From contig CM038047.1 in assembly GCA_021397845.1 (NCBI GenBank), forward strand, positions 129,500,112-129,564,111: a stretch of 64,000 nt of DNA, written 5' to 3'. A model generated the notes under the pieces. It did no database searches and was not told where the DNA came from. It worked only from the letters and a program-made list of their open reading frames with translations. This DNA is from Areca catechu. Taxonomy: Eukaryota > Streptophyta > Magnoliopsida > Arecales > Arecaceae. The translations under genes were made by a program, and so were the position numbers. Positions 55,675 to 64,000 of the stretch are shown here, in pieces (within the stretch, counting starts at the first letter, position 1; each line of letters starts with the position of its first letter).

Positions 55675-56562
55675 CCTGTCTAGGGTTTCTGTTTTGATTG
55701 CTTGTTTGAGTCTCTCTCTTTTTACTTTGTCTGCTCGAAGTAGACTCCCCAGGACGTCCAGTCCTAGGAATGAAGTGAGGTGCAAACCTCCTCTTCCCAT
55801 TCCACAGGGTGTTCGTAGGGCGTGTAGGGGATCCGTTGGGTTATAACTTCGTAGCAGGAATTATAAATGGGGAAGTGCTCTATTTTCAGCCCGTAATTAT
55901 CCTGTTGCAGGAATTATTTCTCACTATAGTTAACTCCAAATTTGGTAATTTTTATTTTTCTGAAACCAGTATAATTGAAACTATTTTGCACAATTTTCCT
56001 GTGATTTATTGGTTTCCGTGGGATTTCTGAGAATTAAATTACTGCAACTCTATTTTTGTGTTCTGCAATCCAATTATTTTTGAGTGTTCATCTCTTAATT
56101 CATCTTAAGGGCATTTGAGCATCTAAGATAAGGGGAGGAGTTGATAACCTCTCCTTAGCCCAAAACCACCACCCACTCATTCGAACCTAAGCCTTTAATC
56201 TAAAAATTGATTAGACCTAATTTGCCCTAGTGGGCTAGGGACATCAACAAGTCGGGTTAAGGCTAGTGTTGAGTCAGTTTGTTTGGTTACTCTGTGTGTG
56301 CTTTGTACTCAGTGTCTAGAACGGTGGTTCAGGGATTCCATCCCGAAGGGCTTGTGTGCTGGTCCGCCTACCTGGCCAATCTCTGATTGGTGTCTAGGAT
56401 TGGCATTCGGGGACCTAATACTCCCCTTACACCTGCCTAGCTGAGTCCTGAGTTACTACAGGCTAGCTTGCCACTCTGATTGGGCATCTAGTTTGGGCTC
56501 TAGGTCTAGTTAGCCCATAGTCGTTCCGTTGAGTCTCATTTTGTGTGTTTGCTTGCATCATC
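55675..56562 (+). other. Chr2 untranslated leader
   Basis: It is similar to the Chr1 leader in inverse orientation. Short ORFs without motif. No other feature seen. Confidence 0.8.
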
Positions 56563-57966
56563 ATGTCTACCCGGAATGGAGTACCCTACCAACCTGGTCA
56601 AATCCAACCTGATTTAGAGGCAATGGTTAGAGCTCTTACTGAAAGTATGAACAAATTGAGCCAGGATTTGACTGCTACTGTTATCCAGTGTAAAGAACAA
56701 GTCCATGAGAATTTTACCCAGCTTAGGGATCAAGTCTAAGTACTTGAGAAACGTAGATATCAAAATTGGATCCCTGATCCAAAATTTAATAGGCCCCAAC
56801 CTCATCCATGCCAGGAGCCTAGGAGGACCTTATACCGTGATCCCGAGCATAACCTTAGGAAGCCTAACCATGATATCTATAGTGTGGATCGTGTCTATGA
56901 GAGGTCCTTACAATATTCTAGACCAGTCACTCAACAACCCAAGTCTTCTAGATCAAACCATTTAGATCCACACCCATGCCCAAGTAAGGTCTCTACTAGC
57001 TTGAAACCCAGTGTGACCCAGGTTCCTATATCGCAAGAATGTTTGTTTTGTGGAGAAAGAGGCCATAAATCTAGTCAGTGCCCATGCATAGGACTGGCTT
57101 GTGCATAGCTGAGTGGTAAGAATTCTAAGGATGACATTAATGAGGGAGAACCCAAGCCTATCAATGAGGAAGAAGGGTTAGGTATGACAAGCCTAGAATC
57201 AGTTGACCCGATTACCACTGACCCGAAACCCATTGAAGATGGCATCGAGGAAGTATATGATGCTGGCTTGAGTCTAGTTGATGAATATGAGGGGGAAGAA
57301 CTTGAAGAATGTGACATCGATACTATTGGTTCCTTACCTGAGGAGACCTTGGAGAGCAACCAAGTGGTAGGACCTAGTTCAAAAATTCAAGAGATTTGTG
57401 AGAATCAGGTTCCTTTAGTCAAATACCCCCAGGAAGAACTCATAGTGTTAGCCCGAGCTATCAGTTCGTACCATCTAATGACAGTCATTCCCCAAGTACC
57501 AATTGAAGATCTTTGCACTGAGCTGTTTAAGTTTGCCCACCCTATGGTAGATCCTCTCCTTAGGATGACTGAATCAAGCCTCTTACAATTGGACCTTGTC
57601 CCATGCCCAGCCACTAAGGTCTCTCCCGTAATCTCAGTTGAACATCTTTGTCTTGAGCGGATTGATTCACCCAGTCCTGTAGAAGTCCTCCTTATGACCC
57701 CAGACGCCTTCCTTCGCATGACTGACCTACCCTTCTATAGAGTATACCTTTCCGCACCCATATGTCAAATTTCAAGTCTTGAGGTCATCATCCATAGGCC
57801 CTTCCATGAATCATTCTTTAATCTAGTTCTTAAGAAAATGGATCATTATTTGCTTAGAGAACAAACCATAACTGTTGCAATCACATGTCCTAGGCTACTT
57901 CCCGAACCATCTCTTGATCCATTCCTGGGAGTAGCAAACTTTTCTTTCGTAAGGATGACCAGTTGA
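56563..57966 (+). pseudogene. Chr2 gag lacking capsid core, fused to unknown ORF
   Basis: One frame of 468 codons from ATG 56563 (MSTRNGVPYQPGQ) with only two stops, at 56737 and 57106. After the N-terminal region (WIPDPKFNRPQPHPC) the whole capsid core present in Chr1 is missing. A zinc knuckle CLFCGERGHKSSQC is at about 57040-57081. Downstream are an acidic motif (AGLSLVDEYEGEELEE, about 57265) and about 200 residues of unknown type with recurrent PMVDPLLRMTESSLL / TPDAFLRMTDLPF / DPFLGVANFSFVRMT motifs. The tail aligns with the Chr1 remnant. It could derive from a diverged protease region or be new. Confidence 0.78.
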
Positions 57967-59217
57967 CACTCATAGATCACCATTCAAACCTTCAGGTCAC
58001 CACCTTTAGTCAACAGGTAATTCGAGACTCCACCTCATATCTCCTCCCTTTCTCTAGGACTTCCAATGCTTCTTACACCATCCAAGTATACTTTATCGAA
58101 GTCTTTAGAGTGAACCATGTGTCAGAACCTATTAGGTTTGCCACCTACTTCTGGAAGACCTTATGGCACCTACTAGGCACCCATGATAAGTTTTCATGCT
58201 CTGCATGCCATCCTCCGACCCAAGGTCAAACCTAGAGAGCCGTAGTTTGTTAGGTTTAAACCTAGGGTTCCTTTGCAATAAAGTCCATTCTTTAGGAATG
58301 CGTCGTTAGTCTAGTTTTGTTTTTCTTGACCCTTTACTAGGCTTTGGCTCAGATTTTGGTTGGATTGAGAGCACCAGGAATTGGGATTTGTATTTTATCC
58401 GGGGCTGAAATTGCATTCAATGTTTCGATCAATACGTCTATAGGCTAGAGTCCCTTTGAAATTGTGCATGGTTACAAACCTCACACACCTCTTGACCTAG
58501 CTCTTTACCAGTCCACACACGAGTCTCCGAGTCTGTCGAAGTTTTTGCACAGCATATAAAAGACTAGCATAAAGAAATTCATGCCAAAATAAATCTAAGT
58601 AATGAAACTCATAAGAAGTTGGCTGATTCTCAAAGGCGAGTCAAAACTTTTGATGAGGGAGACTATGTAATGATTAGGTTAAGGCCTGAACGGTTTCCTC
58701 CTGGAGCCGTTAGAAAGTAACATGCTAGAGGAGCTGGACCATTTAGAGTGGTGAAGAGAGTAGGATCCAATGCCTATGTGCTCGAGTTACCTCCAGAACT
58801 AGGCATTAGCTCCACTTTCAACATTACAGACCTAGTAGAGTATAGAGAGCCAGCTATGATTCCCAGTGAGCCTTTTGAGCCTAATCCTGCTCTTGAGAGT
58901 GAACCCAACCCTGTGTGTCCACCAACAAACTGGCCTGTGAGGAAAGAGCAGATTGAAAAGATCCTGGATGATCAGGTTATCTCTACTCGTAATCGAGGAT
59001 ACCAAAGATACCTGGTCCGCTGGCAAGGAAGGCCAGATTCTGATGACTCTTGGATCTCCGAGAAGAATTACAAGAATTGGACCCAGACCTCTTGGAGAGA
59101 TACCAGAGCCAACTTGATCCATACTCGACAGGGTCGAGTTCCTCCCACCCGTGGAGAATTGGTGCGGGCACCAGACTCAGAAGAAGACTTCAGAGCTCCA
59201 TCTGGATCTCTGATTGA
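57967..59217 (+). pseudogene. Chr2 integrase C-terminus, chromodomain and LTR-encoded tail
   Basis: A scrap of the integrase core (ATYFWKTLWHLLGTHDKFS, about 58139-58195, then GQT) keeps the region around the third catalytic residue. SPFEIVHGYKPHTPLDLA (about 58450), the GPY/F module (GPFRVVKRVGSNAYVLELPP, 58736) and a chromodomain (GYQRYLVRWQGRPDSDDSWI, about 58999) follow. One C is lost near 59058 compared with Chr1, shifting the frame. In the original frame the tail enters the LTR at 59160 and ends GTRLRRRLQSSIWISD at 59215-59217. Confidence 0.85.
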
Positions 59218-60977
59218 CCTTGCCCGAAGAATTAGGGTTTTCTAGTTTGTAATAAGGGTTGACTTGATCAACTCAATTTTAGCTTGAGTCTGTATTCCCT
59301 GCAGTTTATTTTGTTGAGTCATGTTGACTCAGTAGTGGTATAGGACTTCAACCTGGGGTGTCACATTTTCTCCCAAGGCCAAGCAAGTGGGCGCCACACT
59401 CCCAGCCACACTCCCAGCCATACACCTGAGTCCAGGGGGCGCCACATCTCCATCCAGCAGGCTTTGGTCCCCACACCACAGATAGCAGCTCCCCTCTTTC
59501 ATGCGCCAATTGAGGAGAAATCCACCAGGGGTCCACAAATCAAGGGGGCGGCCCAAGACTTCCCAAAAGAACCAAACTATAAAAGGGAAGAAATTCTCTT
59601 GGAGAGGAATTCAAGGAGGTGCCCATTACCTGCCAGAAATACTCAAAACAAAGTTAGAAGGAGCCATAACTTGGGGAGAAAGAAAAGGAGGTATCCAAAA
59701 AGGGTTGAGCCATGGAAGGAAGGAGATTTCTCTTGAAAAGCAAGGTTAGGAGGTGCCCTAATCATTCCAACTAAAGCCAGATATAAAAGGCAACAAATTT
59801 TCTCTTGGAGGGCAAGGTTAAGAGGCACCCAAACACTTCCAGATAAGGCCAAGCATAGAAGGAAAAAAATATTTTCTTGGAGGTCAAGACAAGGAGGCGC
59901 TACCCACTTTCCTTTTTGAAGCTTCAATCAACTTTGGAATTAATTGGCCGGCCATATGAGTAGGGATTGATATTCTAATTTGAAGATCCCCTCCTTTAGT
60001 CCCACATGGGAAGATGTAAAACCCTACTCTCTTGTAATGGCCTATAAATTAAACCCCATGTAAGTATGAAAAGAATCAGATGAATGAAACCAATTTTTTT
60101 TTTTGTGAGCAAACTTTGTGTTTTCTCTCTTCCGCACTTGCATCCAGGTGTTGAGCTCCGTGATGGAGTAAATCCGGGTTCCCCAGGAACCTTGAGGAGG
60201 TGTGAGATCTCCAAAACCAAAACCCTAGGTTAGCCACTTCTACTCCATAACCCTAGCCGCCCACCATCCACTTCAATCCACCAAACCCTAGCCTATTCCA
60301 CCTCCCATGGCCTCTCTCTCTAAGTTCAGGCCGACCACCAGCATCCAGCTCCAGTCTGGATACTTCAGATCCAAAGCTCTTTCCTGAGGGAGTCGAATCA
60401 GCCTTCAAGAGAATCCGGATCTCAGCGACATCAACCTTCAAGTTCTTCGACCTAGTAAATCCTTCCCTGAGTCTCTGAATCCATCACTTGTTTTTCTTCT
60501 ACCCAGATCTTGAGTTCAGGAGAAGCCGACCCAGCCATGAGGCCAGTATTGGAGGATCCATTGCGAAGATAGCCAAATCTGAGGATTCAACAATCTGCCC
60601 GAGAGAGTTCTTCCACCCAAATTCTGTGAAGATCACTGTCTCGTTGGTAAACCATCTCTTCTCTTTATTTCTGTCCTGTTGAAAGTTCAGAGCGAAACCC
60701 TAGGTCTGGGAGTTTCTCAACCCCAGCGATCCGTTACTTCTGAACTACTCTGATAACTTAGCTTCTTCTAAATTGTGCTTTCAATCCTTACCTAGTTTCC
60801 ATCAACTTAGTTTAACTTTACTTTGAGTCAAAGCCAATTTCTGAAATAAAAAAAAAAAAAGAATTAATCTTAATTTTACTTCCGCATACGCTTCTTTGTT
60901 CTTTGTTCTGCATCATTTTTGGTATCAGAGCTTCTATTCTACATCATTTTTGGTATCAGAGCTTCTGTTCTACATCA
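59160..60977 (+). repeat. Chr2 3' LTR
   Basis: A copy of 53843-55658. It is preceded by CACCCGTGGAGAAT, the likely PPT region. It ends with two 31-bp PBS-containing repeats (TGGTATCAGAGC at 60920 and 60951) and CTACATCA. Confidence 0.94.
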
Positions 60978-61701
60978 GGAAAGAAGCCAAGTCAGCTCAG
61001 AGCCCACCAATGCATCCTACATGGCACCATGACATCTTGCCATATGGGCAGCATACTTGGCATGCAAGGACACCTAATGGGGAGGACCACTTCTCTTGTC
61101 TCTAGCCTTTTTCCCCTCCCCCTATCAAGCTTATTGCCATACAAGGGTGGTCAGCCAAGTTGGAAGTCAATGGGAGTTGAAGTGGGGAATTCAAATCCCT
61201 TGCTTCAAGCCCACCAATCAAGTCTTCTTCCCAAATTGCTTCAACCTCTTTGGAAGGGAGAGACAAGAACCTTGGGCGCCTCCACCTAACACTCCCCATG
61301 TCAAGCCTTATACCAAAGAAAGGGTGTGCAACAAAGGAAGGAAGAAGAACATAAGCCATGCTACAAGCCCCTCTTCATGTCTTTCTCCAAAACAATGAAG
61401 ATTCTTTCCAACTTCAAGGCACCATGATCCCTCCTCCTAGCCTTGCTTCATGCCATGCTCATTCAATAAAAAGAAGAAGAAATTTTGTATTCTTGCATTT
61501 GAATTTCAAAATGGGCCTTGGGTGCCTATTTAAAGGACCCAACCCCCTCCATTTTAGAGGAGAATGAATGATTGAGTGATTAATGAAAAAGTTTGAGTTT
61601 ATTCCACCCTCCAACCATTGTCTCTTAGGCTAGGTTTGAGTGGAGTTGCCTTCGTCCCCAGGGACATCGAGTGGTGTGAGGCCACCTGTCCGTCGTCCTA
61701 G

Positions 61702-64000
61702 TGGTGTGGGCACCAGGATCTGACAGAGGCTCCTCAACCCTCTGTGGATCTCAGATTAGGGTTCCCCCTTTCTATGTGTCCTGTAATAAGGCCTTGAGCC
61801 CAAAGCATTGTTATAATTTCTTGTCAAAGTTTGTTTAGTCCTGTACCTTGACCAATTTGGGTCAAATTAGGTCATGAGTCCTGTATTTGTTCGAGTCTGA
61901 GTTTGGACTGGGCCCAAGCCCAATTGAAGTCACTTTGGTTTTCTTCACCAAATCAAGTTCTGGTGGGCCAACCCACCCCTTCTACTTAGGATAATGCCAA
62001 CTCAGGTGCCACCTCAGCTACCTATGTGGCGCCACATCAGCTGCCACTTGGGCATCTAAGAAGGGAAACAAAGTGGCATCCTTATGCTTTCTACATGCCT
62101 TGGACAACATCCCCCTCTTCCCTCCCCCACATCACGCCTTGTTCCATCAAAAGAGGGCATTGAAGATCCTTGAAGGAACCAAGCCTCAAAGCAAGCCTCC
62201 TCCCAAGCTTTCTTCCCAAAGTGATCTTAAAAGGAAGGAAGGTCAAAGGACACACTCCCCCCTTCAAGCCCTCAACCATGCAACGCCCATGGAGTTCTCC
62301 CTTGGTCGGCCAGGAATCAATCCTAGAAGATGGCGTGAAGAGCCCAAGGGAACACATCCCTCCAAGCAAGCCATGCCCCAATCCTTCTTCCCAAAATAAG
62401 CATGCTAAGGAAGGAAGTCAAGGGACCAATCCCCCTCTCCAAGCCTTTGCTCATGCCACGCCCAACTCCAAATTAATTGGTCGGCCAAAGAGATGGGATG
62501 TGGAAAATTTTTGGGCGCCACCTTGTAATTTGAATTTCAAAAGGGCCTTGGGTGCCTATTTAAAGGACCCAATCCCTCCCTTGTAGAAAATATGAATGAA
62601 TGAATGAATGATTGAGTGATTAATGAAAGTTTGAGTTTCTTCCACCCTCCAACCATTGCCTCTTAAGCTAGGTTTGAGTGGATTTGCCTTCGTCCCTAAG
62701 GACGTCGAGTGGTGTGAGGCCACCTGTCCGTCGCCCCAGGGCGTCGCGAATCCTTCGTCCTCCAGGATGTTGCGTGGTGTGAGGCCACATTCCTTCGTCC
62801 TCCAGGACGTCGCGGGGTGCGAGGCCCCAAGTTATCTCCAACTTCGACATCGGAATCCAGCTGGACACCGGGCTCAAAGCCCCTTCCCAACTCTAGTTCA
62901 ATTCCTTTCCGTGCATCTCCACATTCCGCTGACCTTTTTTTGTTTGCCTACAGGTCCTCCCTGGCATCTCGGGCATTGGAGACAGTTAGCTTTGCCATCG
63001 CGACCTCCTGACTCAAAGCCTGTGCTCCCACGAGTTCGACTACTTGGGCATCCAGGCCACATCCACCGAGTTGAGCGATCTCTGCACCGGGCACTTCAGA
63101 AGTTTAAGGTTTGCCTTCTCTTTATCTCCTAAGTAGATATTGTAGGTCGAGCTAGTCCTACTGGGGTTTCTTAATCCCGGGGTCCTGTTCTCATTCTTAC
63201 TTTTAAGGCTTTGAACTGCTAGCATAAGCTTCCATTACTGTTCTTCGTATTTCTTATCTTTGCTTGTGATCGGGAATCGAAACCCTAAAACAACGAAGAA
63301 GAACAATAAGAAACATAAAAAAAAAGAAAAGAAAATCATCAACCCTAAAAAAAGAATTCTTTTGCATCGTAAGCATCCTTATTAGCATCCAGCATCCCTA
63401 GCCCTAACCCCTTGCTTCCACTTCACCCAGGGTGTCGCGAATCCTTCGTCCTCCAGGACGTCGCGTGGTGTGAGGCCACATTCCTTCGTCCTCCGGGACG
63501 TCACGGGGTGCGAGGCCCCAAGTTATCTCCAACTTCGACTTCGGAATCCAGCCGGACACCGGGCTCGAAGCCCCTTCCCAACTCCATCTCAGTTCCTTTC
63601 CGTGCATCTTCACATTTCGCTGACCCTTCTTTTGTTTGCCTACAGGTCCACCCTGGCATCTCGGGCATTGAAGACAGTCAGCTTTGCCATCGCGACCTCC
63701 TGACCCAAAGCCAGTGCTTCCACGGGTTCAACGGCTCGGGCATCCAGGCCGCATCCATCGAGTTGAGCAATCTCTGCACCGGGCACTTCAGAAGTTTGAG
63801 TTTTGCTTTCTCTTTATCTCCTAAGTAGATATTGTAGGTCGCGCTAGTCCTACCGGGGTTTTTTAATCCTGGGGTCCTATTCTCATTTTCACTTTTATGG
63901 CTTTGAACTGCTAGCATAAGCTTTCATTATTGTTCTTCGTATTTCTTACCTTTGCTTGTGATTGGGAATCGAAACCCTAAAACAACGAAGAAGAACAACA
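61702..64000 (+). mobile_element. LTR-E2: second E-type LTR, runs off the window
   Basis: It starts TGGTGTGGGCACCAGG at 61702 within LTR-E1, preceded by CCTAG as possible TSD. Its tail codons have one CGA to TGA change against E1. TATA-like CTATTTAAAGGACC is at 62556. The LTR end could not be placed because a 691-bp segment is duplicated from about 62738 and no PBS is seen before 64000. ORFs in it have no domain. Confidence 0.75.
62738..64000 (+). repeat. 691-bp tandem duplication in LTR-E2
   Basis: GTCGCGAATCCTTCGTCCTC at 62743 recurs at 63434, and the following roughly 570 bp match closely to the window end (CGAAACCCTAAAACAACG at 63277 and 63970). Copy one carries about 110 bp of A-rich sequence before copy two. 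Within each copy CCTTCGTCCTCCAGGACGTC is itself repeated. Confidence 0.92.

Larger units (their letters stand above)
53843..60977 (+). mobile_element. Chr2: non-autonomous chromodomain Gypsy element
   Basis: LTRs 53843-55658 (1816 bp) and 59160-60977 (1818 bp), TSD GGAAA at 53838-53842 and 60978-60982. It has the same plan as Chr1 in opposite orientation: PBS, leader, gag with zinc knuckle but no capsid core, unknown ORF, integrase C-terminus with chromodomain. PR, RT and RNase H are missing. The LTR copies are highly similar. Confidence 0.95.
53570..61701 (+). mobile_element. LTR-E1: Gypsy-type LTR interrupted by Chr2
   Basis: It starts TGGTGTGGGCACCAGG at 53570. It is interrupted by Chr2 (53843-60977), continues at 60983 and is broken again at 61701 by LTR-E2. 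It matches LTR-E2 (61702 on) over most of its length, including CTATTTAAAGGACC (61527). Its first 57 bases encode GVGTRIRQRLLNPLWISD then a stop, like the Chr2 LTR tail. No internal region is visible. Confidence 0.82.

Noticed and set aside
61358..63132. Plus-strand ORFs in LTR-E2 as host exons
   Set aside because: They lie inside an LTR shared with LTR-E1 and partly in a tandem duplication; no conserved domain.

Overview
The window is plant nuclear DNA made almost entirely of nested LTR retrotransposons. I see no host protein-coding gene and no rRNA or tRNA gene. Evidence for a plant: Copia and Gypsy polyproteins of plant lineages (SIRE-type Copia with an extra 3' ORF, Tat-type Gypsy with a second RNase H, chromodomain Gypsy), LTRs of 0.7-2.3 kb, and primer-binding sites matching initiator tRNA-Met. 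The species cannot be fixed; a large repeat-rich angiosperm genome is a fair inference.

Left block (1-26896). The outermost element is a Copia element, Cop1. Its 5' LTR is cut by the window edge and its 3' LTR is 24555-26896. Two Copia elements sit in its RT/RNase H region. Cop2 (6265-17106, TSD GGTGG) is a full-length SIRE-like element with gag, pol and an env-like 3' ORF. Cop3 (17453-24322, TSD CCATT) is a relative that has kept gag but lost nearly all of pol. Cop3's own 3' LTR was hit by a solo Gypsy-type LTR (LTR-S, 22280-23718, TSD ATCAA). Removing the insertions rejoins the Cop1 RNase H.

Middle block (26897-35257). This is non-coding tandem and inverted repeat DNA. It holds a 117-bp array directly against the Cop1 LTR, a 50-bp array, GC-rich arrays of about 204 bp, an isolated PBS-like site, an AT-rich giant hairpin, a C19/A12 duplication and a decayed reverse-strand Tat gag. 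Long ORFs here are by-products of repeat lengths divisible by three.

Right block (35258-64000). Two Tat-type Gypsy copies share one LTR in the order LTR-Tat1-LTR-Tat2. Tat2 is interrupted by Chr1 (46201-53456, minus strand, TSD CTCCG), a non-autonomous chromodomain Gypsy element. Tat2 is then cut by an LTR of a related family (LTR-E1, from 53570). LTR-E1 contains Chr2 (53843-60977, plus strand, TSD GGAAA), sister of Chr1, and is followed by a second copy, LTR-E2, running off the right edge.

Most notable signals. (1) The U3 of Cop2 and Cop3 carries arrays of the perfect palindrome GTGTCGACAC phased at 21-22 bp. (2) The transcribed part of the same LTRs carries serial stem-loops with two alternating stem sequences and one shared GAGCC loop motif. 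(3) Chr1 and Chr2 LTRs end in 31-bp reiterations that include the primer-binding site. (4) Chr1 and Chr2 have reciprocally reduced gags, lack PR/RT/RNase H, keep the integrase C-terminus with chromodomain, and share an ORF segment I do not recognise. (5) An arginine-rich pol tail is encoded inside the start of the LTR and is recognisable in all related LTRs here, including the solo one.
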